Of a DNA stretch of 51,590 nucleotides, positions 8,965 to 17,235 are shown one piece after another. The stretch's first letter is position 1. Each line of letters starts with the position of its first letter. Origin of the DNA: an uncultured Collinsella sp. (GTDB taxonomy: Bacteria > Actinomycetota > Coriobacteriia > Coriobacteriales > Coriobacteriaceae); NCBI GenBank assembly GCA_938023705.1, contig CALJDJ010000062.1, positions 1-51,590 of the forward strand, in the 5' to 3' direction. The notes beneath the pieces are model-generated. The model saw only the letters and a program-made list of their open reading frames with translations. It had not been told where the DNA came from and ran no database searches. A program made the position numbers and the translations under genes.

Positions 8965-10242
8965 TTAGGCGCTGTACTTGTTTGCCTCGCCGAAGCTGCC
9001 GGCTTCGACAATCCAGCCGTCCTTCATGATGACGTCCATGTTGTCGGTGTTGAGCACGTGGATGTCGGCGGCGACGTCACCATTGACGACCAGCAGGTCG
9101 GCGCACTTGCCAGCCTCGATGGAACCGGTCTCGTCCTCGATGTGGCACATCTTGGCACCGTTGAGGGTGGCGCAGGTGATGGTCTCGACCGGGGTGAAGC
9201 CGATCTTGTCGACGAACTCGTACATCTCCTCGATGGAGCAGGTGCCGTACGGGGTGACGAAGGAGAAGGAGTCGGAGCCGATCGTCATGACGACGCCGCG
9301 CTTCTTGGCCTCGCGCAGGCAGTCGTAGTTGCGCTGCAGTTCCTTCTCGACCAGGGTGCCCTCGTACTTGTCGTGCAGCTCGGGGACGTAGACGGGCGGA
9401 TAGGTGGCGTACCAAGTGGGCAGGAAGGCGATCGTCGGGGTGAAGAAGGTGCCCTGCTCGGCCATGAGGTCCATGGTGCGCTCATCGATATCGAAGCCGT
9501 GGATCAGCTGCTCGCAGCCAAAGCGGACGGAATCGTAGGCAGCGGCGTGGTTGTTGTAGCAGTGGCTCCACACGGGGATGCCGACCATCTTGGCCTCTTC
9601 GACCACGGCCTGAATCTCCTCGGAGCAGTAGTGCTGGTCGCGGCCGGAGTCCCAGCGCCAGATGCCGCCACCGGTAGCCCAGATCTTGATGGCATCGGGG
9701 TTCTCGCGCAGGCGACGGCGGACGGCCTTACGCAGATCCCAAGGACCGTCGACCTGATCGCCCCAGGGGTGCGATTCCTTGTTGAGCTCCTGGCTGCAGT
9801 GGTGGGAGTCGCCGTGGCCGGCAACGCGGCAGAAGCCAAGGCCGGTTGCCAGAACGCGCGGGCCCTTGAAGACGCCCTTGTCGATGCAGTCACGGATCTG
9901 GATACCAAAGCGGCCGATCTCGCAGACGGTGGTGAGACCGTGGGTGAGGCAGTCGTAGGCCTGCTTGACGGCGACGGCCTGCTTCTCGAGGAGCGGCTGC
10001 ATGACCCAGTCGGTGTCATCGTCGGTCAGGTTGCCCGAGAAGTGCAGGTGGGTGTCGATCAGGCCGGGAAGGACGGTCTTGCCGGCGGCGTCGATAACCT
10101 CAACGCCCTCGGGAAGGTCCTGCATGACACCGGCGTACTCGATCTTGCCATTGTCGTCGACGAGAACGAGGGAGTTCTCGACCGGCTCGGCACCGGTACC
10201 GTCGATGAGCTTGCCGCCAACGATTGCATACTTAGTGGACAT
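8965..10242 (-). CDS. Metal-dependent amidohydrolase (prolidase/imidazolonepropionase-like)
   Basis: A 425-residue amidohydrolase-superfamily enzyme. Metal ligands are readable: H65-x-H67 (DTHLHF), K186 (AIKIWATGGG, a candidate carboxylated lysine), H227 (SHCYN), H248 (IHGFD) and D324 (GSDSFSF). The closest pattern is the Xaa-dipeptidase/imidazolonepropionase-like branch, so a dipeptide or N-acyl amino acid is a plausible substrate; this is inference. No signal peptide. AAGGAGG precedes the ATG. The amino-acid permease is 131 bases upstream on the same strand without an obvious terminator, which suggests uptake and hydrolysis of one substrate. Confidence 0.88.
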   Translation of the reverse strand: MSTKYAIVGGKLIDGTGAEPVENSLVLVDDNGKIEYAGVMQDLPEGVEVIDAAGKTVLPGLIDTHLHFSGNLTDDDTDWVMQPLLEKQAVAVKQAYDCLTHGLTTVCEIGRFGIQIRDCIDKGVFKGPRVLATGLGFCRVAGHGDSHHCSQELNKESHPWGDQVDGPWDLRKAVRRRLRENPDAIKIWATGGGIWRWDSGRDQHYCSEEIQAVVEEAKMVGIPVWSHCYNNHAAAYDSVRFGCEQLIHGFDIDERTMDLMAEQGTFFTPTIAFLPTWYATYPPVYVPELHDKYEGTLVEKELQRNYDCLREAKKRGVVMTIGSDSFSFVTPYGTCSIEEMYEFVDKIGFTPVETITCATLNGAKMCHIEDETGSIEAGKCADLLVVNGDVAADIHVLNTDNMDVIMKDGWIVEAGSFGEANKYSA

Positions 10243-10373
10243 GGTTCCTCCTTATGGATCCATATAGTGGGCGAGGCCGCGTTGGGTTAAGGCCTCACAA
10301 AACTACCCAAGTGGTGCCGGGTTCGGTGCGCGGGAGAGAGGGCCCCGCACACCCGATCCGTCCCGGCTAGGCG

Positions 10374-11825
10374 TTATTTTTTGCGGGAATTGGTGAAGGC
10401 CATGAGGGCCAGGCCAACAGCCAGCCAGCCGATCACGATGCTCCACTCCACCATGTTGAGGGAGGCGGGAGAGAACGGGATCACGAGCAGGCCAATGATG
10501 GTGCCGCAGGCAACGATAGCGAGGCTGATGCCAAACTTGCCGCCGGGCACCTCGTAGGGACGAGGCAGGTCGGGCTCGGTGAAGCGCATGCGCAGGCAAG
10601 CGAGGGCGACCATGCCGCAGGAGAAGATGAAGGCGAGAGCCGACACGTTGGTCAGAGGGATGAGCATGTTCTTGCCCAGGAACGGACCGACGACGGTGAT
10701 GACGCCCAGAACGACGCAGGCGAGCTTGGGAGCGCCGGACTTGGGATCGACCTCGGCGAACTTCTCGGGCAGCTGGCCCTTGCGGCCCATGGCGAGCATG
10801 ATGCGGCTCGTGGCGCCGTAGAAGGAGTTCATCGGGCCCATGGGTCCAAGCGTGGCGATGACGAGCATGGCCAGGTACAGGAGCATGTTGATGCCCTTGA
10901 GGCAGGCAAGCGCGGGAACCGGGCTCTTAACAAACTCATGCCAGTCGAGGATGGTGCCGAACGAGTAGATGCAGACCATGTAGAAGCCGCCGGCGGCCAG
11001 CAGAGCCAAGGAGATGATCTTGCCGAACTTGTTCCAGTTGAGGCCCTCGGCTGCTTCCTCAGCCTGCTGAGGAATGGTGTCGAAGCCGGCGTAGAAGAAC
11101 GGGGTCAGAACCAGGACCGAAACGATGCCTGCGAACAGGCTGGTGCCCTCGGTAGCGGGCTTGCCGCCGCCAGCACCGGTGACCTGGGAGAACACGGGCA
11201 TGGCGTTGTCCGGCGAGCCGGTGAACAGCGAGACGCCCATGGCGAGTAGCATGCCGCAGAGCAGGGCCTTGGTCAGGAAGGCCTGCAGCTTGGCGGCCGA
11301 GCTGGCACCGCGGAAGTTGAGGAAGATGACGTAGGTTGCAAAGCCGAGCGCGATCAGCGTCGGGAACAGGTAAACGTCGGCGCCCAGGATAGTGTAGAGC
11401 TTGACGGCGCGCAGCCACTCAAGGCCGGGCAGGCTGCCGAACATCTCGGACACGAGGGTCGAGATGGCGATGGCCTCCCACGGGCACAGGATGCCGTTGC
11501 CCAGGGCCAGGAGCCAGCCGGTGATGTAGCTCATCGTACGGCCAAAGCTACGATCGACATACTCGACGATGCCGCCCGAAATTGGGATAGCAGCCGTGAG
11601 CTCACCAAAAACAGCTCCGACGGGCACGAGGAAGATTGCGCCCAAGAGGAATGCAATCATAGCGGGAACGGGACCGCCGCCCACGACCATCCAGTCGCCG
11701 ACCTGCAGAACCCAACCGGTACCGATGATGGCACCGAAACCGATGGTGAAGAAGTTCCAGAGCGAAAGCGTTTTCTTCATGCCGCCGTTGTCCTCGACTG
11801 CAACTTCTGCGTTCTTGTCCGCCAT
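10374..11825 (-). CDS. APC-superfamily amino-acid permease
   Basis: A 483-residue permease with about 12 hydrophobic segments. The first helix has the unwound substrate site typical of the family (GFGAIIGTGWV), and the LRMRFTEPDLPRPYEVPGG loop near the C-terminus is a common APC feature. The ATG at 11825 is preceded by AAGGAGGGG; a longer frame to 11864 has no support and would cross a leader hairpin. It probably feeds the amidohydrolase encoded downstream. A hairpin (11846-11863) lies directly before the ribosome site. Substrate specificity is not readable. Confidence 0.88.
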   Translation of the reverse strand: MADKNAEVAVEDNGGMKKTLSLWNFFTIGFGAIIGTGWVLQVGDWMVVGGGPVPAMIAFLLGAIFLVPVGAVFGELTAAIPISGGIVEYVDRSFGRTMSYITGWLLALGNGILCPWEAIAISTLVSEMFGSLPGLEWLRAVKLYTILGADVYLFPTLIALGFATYVIFLNFRGASSAAKLQAFLTKALLCGMLLAMGVSLFTGSPDNAMPVFSQVTGAGGGKPATEGTSLFAGIVSVLVLTPFFYAGFDTIPQQAEEAAEGLNWNKFGKIISLALLAAGGFYMVCIYSFGTILDWHEFVKSPVPALACLKGINMLLYLAMLVIATLGPMGPMNSFYGATSRIMLAMGRKGQLPEKFAEVDPKSGAPKLACVVLGVITVVGPFLGKNMLIPLTNVSALAFIFSCGMVALACLRMRFTEPDLPRPYEVPGGKFGISLAIVACGTIIGLLVIPFSPASLNMVEWSIVIGWLAVGLALMAFTNSRKK

Positions 11826-12180
11826 TGTTCCCCTCCTTTCCTTTTTGACGCCCCCTGGCGTCACCCCTTGCGCGGCCTGTTCGACCGCGCGCTTTTATTT
11901 CGTGGCTTTAAGATACGGCCTCGGCGCCACGCTGCCGCTTATGGCTCGACCGAAGGCAGAACTGCAAAACGAGCGGCGCCGTTTTTGGGACGAACGGCGG
12001 GAGACGTCATTCGTCCTGGACGCTTTCATCTTGTCTGCTTTTGGATACCTGTTGCCGTGACGCTTGGCGCGCGGCGCGGCAACGTTCATACCATTTGTCA
12101 GGCTTTTGGCGCACATACCCATGTGTCGTGCATCTTTTTATGTAGGATAGACAAGTTACACACGAGGCAAGGTGATTCGA
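11826..12180. other. Divergent intergenic region with two leader hairpins
   Basis: This 355-base gap separates the leftward permease from the rightward C39-like gene. In the permease leader are two stems: TGACGCC/GGCGTCA (11846-11863) abutting the ribosome site, and GCGCGG/CCGCGC (11870-11890). The latter is followed on the plus strand by a T-rich run (CTTTTATTT), though no plus-strand gene precedes it. Small open frames here look spurious. No convincing -35/-10 pair was found for either gene. Confidence 0.5.
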
Positions 12181-13182
12181 ATGGCATACGGATACAATGA
12201 CGGCGACCAACGGCCACAAAGCGTGCGCCTTGCCGGCCGCACCACGCCAACGCCCAGAAGCACCTCCGACAACGGCAACCAGCAGCGCCCCCAAGAGCAG
12301 CCCGGGGCTTCATCTCGGCAACAAAGCCGTACCGTGCAGCAGTCAGACCGCGTGAGTACGAGCGCACGCCAACGCCAGACCGACACATCACAGCCGCGCC
12401 GCTACGATCGCCGTAAGACCGACTACTACGTTAAACGCTCCTTTTCGCGACCTCAACGCGATCGCGGCAATTCCGCCCCTCACCCCGCGTCGCATACCAC
12501 AAGCCACGTGCTTCCGGCCCGCCGCCTACGCCTTGCGCTTTGCTCCATCGCCGTCTGCCTCGTCTTTGTGTTTTTGGGATCCTGTATCTCCCACGGATCA
12601 GCCGGTCTTGAGCCCACTGCCGAGGACAAGCTGCTTAAAGCTCCCGTCGCGCCCGGTTACTCCTTTGCGTTCTCGACCCCACGCTCGCAATGGCAGGCCG
12701 GTACCATGCCCCACATCTACCAAATTGACCCCGCATGGTCGGAGCTGTCCTATGCCGGTGGCACTATCCGCGAAAACGCTTGCGGTCCCACTTGCCTCGC
12801 CATGGTCTATATCTTTAAGACCGGCCACACCGATAAGACGCCGGTCGATATATGCGCGCTGGCCGAAGCCGGCAACTACGCCCCCACTGGTGCCACCGAG
12901 TGGTCGTTTATGACAGGCGGTGCGTGGCAGCTGGGACTCAACGGAACACAGCTCTATAACGATCGTGAATCGATTACCCAAGCACTTCGCTCGGGTGCGC
13001 CCGTTATCGCCGCAGTGCGCCCCGGTACGTTTACCAACGTAGGCCACTACATCGTGCTCTACGGCATCGACGATGCCAATCAGATTGGCGTCTACGACCC
13101 CAACTCGGCCAGCCGCAGCGCCCGTCGCTGGGGCGTCGTAGAGGTCCTCAACGAAGTCGAAGCCATGTGGGCCTACTACTAG
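12181..13182 (+). CDS. Membrane-anchored C39-like cysteine peptidase
   Basis: A 333-residue protein in three parts. Residues 1-115 are hydrophilic and rich in Q, R, S and T. One membrane segment lies at about 115-135. Residues 175-333 form a Peptidase_C39_2-like domain with catalytic C201 (ENACGPTCLAM), H289 (VGHYIVLYG) and D306 (YDPNS). The catalytic part is predicted to be extracellular with a long cytoplasmic tail. AAGGTG lies 7 bases before the ATG at 12181. No ABC transporter or bacteriocin precursor is nearby, so a bacteriocin-processing role is not supported; cell-wall or peptide cleavage is possible. The stop codon runs into a repeat. Confidence 0.82.
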   Translation: MAYGYNDGDQRPQSVRLAGRTTPTPRSTSDNGNQQRPQEQPGASSRQQSRTVQQSDRVSTSARQRQTDTSQPRRYDRRKTDYYVKRSFSRPQRDRGNSAPHPASHTTSHVLPARRLRLALCSIAVCLVFVFLGSCISHGSAGLEPTAEDKLLKAPVAPGYSFAFSTPRSQWQAGTMPHIYQIDPAWSELSYAGGTIRENACGPTCLAMVYIFKTGHTDKTPVDICALAEAGNYAPTGATEWSFMTGGAWQLGLNGTQLYNDRESITQALRSGAPVIAAVRPGTFTNVGHYIVLYGIDDANQIGVYDPNSASRSARRWGVVEVLNEVEAMWAYY

Positions 13183-13297
13183 TCATTGGGCACTCATTGG
13201 GGACAGACTTAAACGAGTGGTCGTTGGGGACAGTCTTACGGACGCCGGCCGAGAGCAGACAAAAAGGGCCATCCCGAACTGCTTGGAACTGCCGGCA

Positions 13298-13345
13298 CGG
13301 AAAGCGCATCCTGCTTTGGGGCCCAATAGCGGGATGCGCTTTCCG
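13298..13345. repeat. 14-bp perfect inverted repeat
   Basis: CGGAAAGCGCATCC (13298-13311) and GGATGCGCTTTCCG (13332-13345) are exact reverse complements with a 20-base spacer. The right arm is the start of the first 62-bp repeat unit. No T-run follows, so it is not an evident terminator. Confidence 0.8.
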
Positions 13346-13516
13346 TTAGCGGCCCGTTTGGGAAACTAGGGACCGCTTTTCGACAAAAATCTGGGATGCA
13401 TTTTCCGATTGAGGGCCTCAAGGGAAACCGCACCCCATGTTGGACGCTCATTCTGGGATGTGCTTTCCGCAGTTGATCGATGCGGCCTTTTAGGACTGTC
13501 CCAAGCTGCCGGCAGG
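13331..13516 (+). repeat. Degenerate 62-bp tandem repeat, three units
   Basis: The 15-mer GGGATGCGCTTTCCG recurs with small changes at 13331, 13393 and 13455, exactly 62 bases apart each time. GGGAAAC is also conserved in phase between the first two units, and TCTGGGATG marks the later unit starts. The third unit decays into the dispersed repeat. Another copy of the core (GGGATGCGCCTTCC) occurs at about 19280. Confidence 0.75.
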
Positions 13517-13582
13517 AAAGGAACGTCCCCAAGTGCCGGGTTTCCGCAGTCTGCAATGCTCCTCATGAACAGCCGCCTCAAT

Positions 13583-13618
13583 AGCAAAAGCCCCGCGGCC
13601 GAAGCGGACCGCGGGGGC
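13583..13618 (-). terminator. Terminator of the beta-glucoside operon
   Basis: GCCCCGCGG pairs with CCGCGGGGGC around GAAGCGGA, and on the minus strand the stem ends in GCTTTTGCTATT. It lies 17 bases beyond the glucosidase stop codon. The flank AATAGCAAAAGCCCCGC is shared with both arcC terminators. Confidence 0.85.
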
Positions 13619-13634
13619 AACAGACCTGCAAGAG

Positions 13635-15089
13635 TTAACTCAAGTCCTCGCCATTTGATGCAATGACCTTTTGGTACCAGCAGAAGCTGTCCTTTCGGTA
13701 GCGATCGAACGTGCCTTTGCCCGTATCATCGGCATCGACATAAACAAAGCCATAGCGCTTCTTCATCTGCCCCGTCGAGGCCGACACCAAATCGATACAG
13801 CCCCACGGCGTGTATCCCATCAGGTCAACACCGTCCTCGACAATTGCATCGCGCAGCGCAAGAATATGCCTGCGCAGGTAATCAATATGATACGCATCGT
13901 GGACTTTGCCGTCTTCCAGCGCATCGAGTCCGCCCACACCGTTCTCAGCGATAAAGAGCGGAAGATGGTAACGATCGTGGTAGCCGGCAAGCGTCACGCG
14001 CAAACCCAGCGCATCGATCTGCCATTTCCAGGCAGTCTCTTTATCCTTGAGGTACGGATTGCGCAGCGTCGGGAACACGTTGCCCTCCGCCTTCTCAGCG
14101 ATCACCTGGTCATCGGCGCACACCAAGCGCGAGCAATAGTACGAGAACGAGATGAAGTCGACGGTATGCTCGGCCAGATACTCCGTATCGCCCGGCTCAA
14201 AGGGCACGTGAACACCCTCTTTCTCGAGCGCACGCAGCTTCCAAGTAGGATAGGCGCCCGCAGCCATCACGTCAGTGTAGAAGTAGCGGCCGCGGTCCTC
14301 CTCATACGCAAGCCATACGTCCTCGGGCGCACAACGGTACGGATAGGTCGCACCGGCAGCGATCATGCAACCCACCTTGTTTGCGGGATCGATCTTGTGC
14401 AGGATCTCGACAGCGCGAGCGCTCGCCATAAACATATGGTGCGAGAACGCCGCGGTCACGGCTGCACGGTCACGCTCATCCTCGAGCGTGACGCCCGCGT
14501 TGAGATAGGACAGCGCCACGCTGTTGATCTCGTTGAAGGTGAGCCAATAACGCACGAGGCCCTGGTACGCACGTCCGACGGTCTCGACGTAGTGCGCATA
14601 CCGCTCGATCATCTCTCGGCTTTGCCATCCACCATAACGCTCGACCAGAGCCAACGGATAGTCGTAGTGCGACAGCGTCACGAGCGGCTCGATTCCGTGC
14701 TCGCGCAGCGCCTCGAATACCTGACGGTAAAACTCCAAGCCCTCACCGTTGGGCTCGGCCTCCATCCCTGTGGGAAAAATACGGCTCCAACAAATTGAAA
14801 GACGCAGGCACTTAAAGCCCATCTCGGCAAAGAGCTCGACGTCCTCGCGCCAATGATGGAAGAAGTCGTTGCCCCAACGGCATGGATACAGCCTGTCCGG
14901 ATCATCCACGGGCTTTTGCCTGCCAAACATCACATCCCAGCGGTCGGGACCCTGTGGAATCAGGTCGGAGTGCGACATACCGCGGCCGCCCTCGTTCCAA
15001 CCCCCTTCGGCCTGGTTGGCAGCGAGCGCGCCGCCCCACAAAAAGCCCTCGGGCATACCGGCAGCAGACGTTCTGTCAAAGTAACCCAT
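13635..15089 (-). CDS. 6-phospho-beta-glucosidase (GH1)
   Basis: A 484-residue glycoside hydrolase family 1 enzyme. The start motif PEGFLWGGALAANQAEGG, acid/base E187 (TFNEIN) and nucleophile E382 (FIAENGVG) are all present. The C-terminal block SASTGQMKKRYGFVYVD carries the S/K/Y residues that bind the 6-phosphate in BglA-type enzymes, so it should cleave phosphorylated cellobiose or aryl-beta-glucosides delivered by the adjacent PTS. The PTS IIC gene ends at 15091. The ATG at 15089 is chosen, though an ATG at 15101 overlapping the IIC end is nearly as plausible because neither has an ideal ribosome site. Confidence 0.93.
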   Translation of the reverse strand: MGYFDRTSAAGMPEGFLWGGALAANQAEGGWNEGGRGMSHSDLIPQGPDRWDVMFGRQKPVDDPDRLYPCRWGNDFFHHWREDVELFAEMGFKCLRLSICWSRIFPTGMEAEPNGEGLEFYRQVFEALREHGIEPLVTLSHYDYPLALVERYGGWQSREMIERYAHYVETVGRAYQGLVRYWLTFNEINSVALSYLNAGVTLEDERDRAAVTAAFSHHMFMASARAVEILHKIDPANKVGCMIAAGATYPYRCAPEDVWLAYEEDRGRYFYTDVMAAGAYPTWKLRALEKEGVHVPFEPGDTEYLAEHTVDFISFSYYCSRLVCADDQVIAEKAEGNVFPTLRNPYLKDKETAWKWQIDALGLRVTLAGYHDRYHLPLFIAENGVGGLDALEDGKVHDAYHIDYLRRHILALRDAIVEDGVDLMGYTPWGCIDLVSASTGQMKKRYGFVYVDADDTGKGTFDRYRKDSFCWYQKVIASNGEDLS

Positions 15090-15090
15090 G

Positions 15091-16440
15091 CTACTCAGCA
15101 TCCTTGGCAGAAGCTGCCGCGGCGTTCTCCTGCTCCTGTGCCAGGAGCAGGTTGTCGTACACCTTAAAGAACGGGTACCAGACCACAGCCATGACCACGA
15201 TCAAAACGATCGTAAATACCCAGATGCGCGGGTCGAGGCACTGGATAAAGCCCTGAACGAAGATGGGGAACGTGCCGCTCACCAAGATGTAGAAGTTAGA
15301 GACAAGACCCAGTGAGATTGCACCCCAATACAGCAGGGCCGAAATCATACCGCCCAGCACGAACGGAACCATGAGGATCGGGTTGAAGATGATGGGTGCG
15401 CCAAAGATCGCGGGCTCGGAGATACGGAAGAAGCTCGGCACGATCGATGCCTTGCCAAATGCCTTGAGCTGCTGCGACTTTGCCCTAAACGCGCAGAGCG
15501 CCACAAAAGAGAACGTATTGCCCGTGCCGCCGATGAGGTTGATGACCATCGACATGAATACCGGGTGGAACTCAAGCGGCTGCCCAGCAGCGTAGAGCGA
15601 GGCGTTGGCAGCAAAGGCGGCAAGCGTGACCGGGGCGGTGATGGGCATCACGATCATGTTGCCGTGGACGCCAAAGCACCAAAACAGCAGCGTCATGAAG
15701 CAGATAAGCAGTGCGCCGGGCACAGAGTCAACTGCGACGGAAAGCGGGGCAGCGAGCAGCTTCTCGATAACCGAGGGGATGGACAGCGTGGGATCGATCA
15801 TCTGGATCAGCAGGTTGCCACCAAAGAAGATGAGGATGTTGGCGAGCATAGGCACGATGGCGCCAAAGGTTTCGGACAAAAACGGCGGCACGCCATCGGG
15901 CATCTTGATGGTGATGCCCTTGGTCTGGCAGAAGCGCGTGACCTCGACGGAGACCAGGGCAACGATGATGGCGGTAAACAGGCCCTGCGCACCCAGATAG
16001 GTGCAGGGGACCGCCTGGAGCACGGACTCATCAGCAAGCTGGTAGTAGGACGACGGCGCCGCGGCGATCAGGAACATCACCAGCGAGGTCATACCGGCGT
16101 TAAGCTTGGGCATCTTGTAGGTGCCCGCCAGGTTATAGGCGATTGCGAACGTCACGATCACCGACAGTATGCCCATCGTCATGTTGAACGGGATGAGCAG
16201 CGTGAGCTTATTGGCCGTGGCAAAATCGAGCCAAGGGCCAAAGACGGACCAGAACCCGCCCCGCGCCACCAGGTCGGCCGTGACCGGCGGGTTGGCGATG
16301 ATCATAAAGACGGCAGAGACCAAGATGAAGCTGATCGCGCTCATAAAGCCCTTTTGCATGGAGGCAAAGTGGCGCTCGGCGCCGCAGAAATTGGCAATAG
16401 GGGTCAGTTTTTCCTGAAGCAGGGTCATGAACTTTTCCAT
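15091..16440 (-). CDS. PTS lactose/cellobiose-family IIC permease
   Basis: A 449-residue membrane component of the lactose/cellobiose (Lac) PTS family. It has about ten hydrophobic segments, with the conserved GGTGNTFSF loop and the RISEPAIFGAPIIFNP motif of the sugar-binding region. It takes up the disaccharide and passes it to IIB for phosphorylation. TAGGAGGCG precedes the ATG. It lies between IIB (9 bases upstream) and the phospho-glucosidase. A cellobiose-like beta-glucoside is the likely substrate given the GH1 neighbour. The tail after 435 is Ala/Gln/Glu-rich. Confidence 0.93.
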   Translation of the reverse strand: MEKFMTLLQEKLTPIANFCGAERHFASMQKGFMSAISFILVSAVFMIIANPPVTADLVARGGFWSVFGPWLDFATANKLTLLIPFNMTMGILSVIVTFAIAYNLAGTYKMPKLNAGMTSLVMFLIAAAPSSYYQLADESVLQAVPCTYLGAQGLFTAIIVALVSVEVTRFCQTKGITIKMPDGVPPFLSETFGAIVPMLANILIFFGGNLLIQMIDPTLSIPSVIEKLLAAPLSVAVDSVPGALLICFMTLLFWCFGVHGNMIVMPITAPVTLAAFAANASLYAAGQPLEFHPVFMSMVINLIGGTGNTFSFVALCAFRAKSQQLKAFGKASIVPSFFRISEPAIFGAPIIFNPILMVPFVLGGMISALLYWGAISLGLVSNFYILVSGTFPIFVQGFIQCLDPRIWVFTIVLIVVMAVVWYPFFKVYDNLLLAQEQENAAAASAKDAE

Positions 16441-16449
16441 AGTCGCCTC

Positions 16450-16743
16450 CTAGCCCAACAGCGACTGGGCGAGTGCCAGCACGTTGGCGGCGTTGCCCAT
16501 GCCGTAGTCCTGTGCGGGGATGACCGCGGTCGGCTTACCGCTCCCCTGCTTGACGGTGTTGAGCTGGTAGGACACCTGCGGCCCCAAGAGCAGCACGTCA
16601 TAATCGGCGCAGGTCTCCTGATACTCGCCGATACCCACCGCATCGATATCGAGCTCGATGCCGTTTTGCTCCGCGTATTTCTCGAGTTTCTTCATCAGAA
16701 TGCTTGTAGACAGGCCAGCTGCGCAAACAAGAAGGATCTTCAT
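16450..16743 (-). CDS. PTS lactose/cellobiose-family IIB protein
   Basis: A 97-residue cytoplasmic phosphocarrier. The start MKILLVCAAGLSTSILMKK has the phosphocysteine C7 in the usual P-loop-like turn. The ATG at 16743 has GAAGGGA upstream; longer readings (to 16818) overlap the IIA gene in another frame and break family length. It receives phosphate from IIA at the neighbouring locus and passes it to the sugar bound by IIC. Confidence 0.94.
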   Translation of the reverse strand: MKILLVCAAGLSTSILMKKLEKYAEQNGIELDIDAVGIGEYQETCADYDVLLLGPQVSYQLNTVKQGSGKPTAVIPAQDYGMGNAANVLALAQSLLG

Positions 16744-16789
16744 AAGGGATTCCCTTCGCATTGATTGGTTGGATAGTCGCCGCACGCCG

Positions 16790-17116
16790 TTAGGCGTTCT
16801 TGGCTGCAGTGCGCTCATACAGGCAGATCAGCTCCTGCACGAGCTCCTGAGCAAGCATGGAGCACATGAGGTGGTCCTGAGCATGGACCAGCAACACATC
16901 CACCGACAGATGCTCGCCCGCTGCCTCAGTCGAAAGCAGCTGCGTTTGGATGTGGTGAGCCTTGATTCCCGCATCCTTTGACTGCTTCATGAGTTTGGCG
17001 GCGGCGTCAAAATCCCCCGCTTTTGCCTTTTCAAGGGCTTCGAAGGCAAGGCTGCGTGCCTCTCCCGCTGCAGCGACCAGCTGAAACGAAACCATCTCGG
17101 TTCCCTGATCGTCCAT
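16790..17116 (-). CDS. PTS lactose/cellobiose-family IIA protein
   Basis: A 108-residue helical phosphocarrier. Active-site H78 lies in LLVHAQDHLM, with H82 following, and the family QTQLLSTEA stretch is present. It accepts phosphate from HPr and forms the first step of the operon order IIA, IIB, IIC, glucosidase. GGAGAGGAG is the ribosome site. Upstream, at 17151-17163, is the palindrome TTGAATATTCGAA, a possible operator for the PRD regulator encoded next door, although no promoter elements were resolved around it. Confidence 0.93.
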   Translation of the reverse strand: MDDQGTEMVSFQLVAAAGEARSLAFEALEKAKAGDFDAAAKLMKQSKDAGIKAHHIQTQLLSTEAAGEHLSVDVLLVHAQDHLMCSMLAQELVQELICLYERTAAKNA

Positions 17117-17150
17117 AACGGTCTCCTCTCCCGTGATGTTTGGTTTGTAC

Positions 17151-17163
17151 TTGAATATTCGAA
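17151..17163. promoter_or_regulatory. Palindrome upstream of the PTS operon
   Basis: TTGAATATTCGAA is an imperfect palindrome (core GAATATTC) 35 bases before the IIA start, in the only gap between the PTS operon and its likely regulator. It is a candidate operator; a single short palindrome is weak evidence. Confidence 0.3.
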
Positions 17164-17235
17164 ACGCCTATCTCCCGCCCGCAATCCTCGAGGTTTATTG
17201 CAGGTAGACAGACAGGGTTATCGACAAAAGAAGTC

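Larger units (their letters stand above)
13181..13546. repeat. Composite dispersed repeat with internal 62-bp units
   Basis: The left part (TCATTGGGGACAGACTTAAA, from 13194) and the right part (from about 13488, GGACTGTCCCAAGCTGCCGG) match the two halves of the 107-bp element at 19306-19412. Here about 270 bp of other repeats lie between the halves, and the right terminal inverted repeat is missing. The whole 452-base gap 13183-13634 holds repeats and one terminator but no credible gene. Confidence 0.75.

Noticed and set aside
8818..10290. Plus-strand frame of 490 codons opposite the amidohydrolase
   Set aside because: A Val/Gly/Leu/Asp-rich shadow frame; the amidohydrolase on the other strand has all metal ligands and a good ribosome site.
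12181..13182. Bacteriocin-processing ABC exporter
   Set aside because: Only a C39-like domain is present; no ABC ATPase, exporter membrane domain or precursor peptide is near.
13331..13516. CRISPR array at the 62-bp repeats
   Set aside because: The units are degenerate over most of their length, number only three and have no constant-length unique spacers; no cas genes are near.
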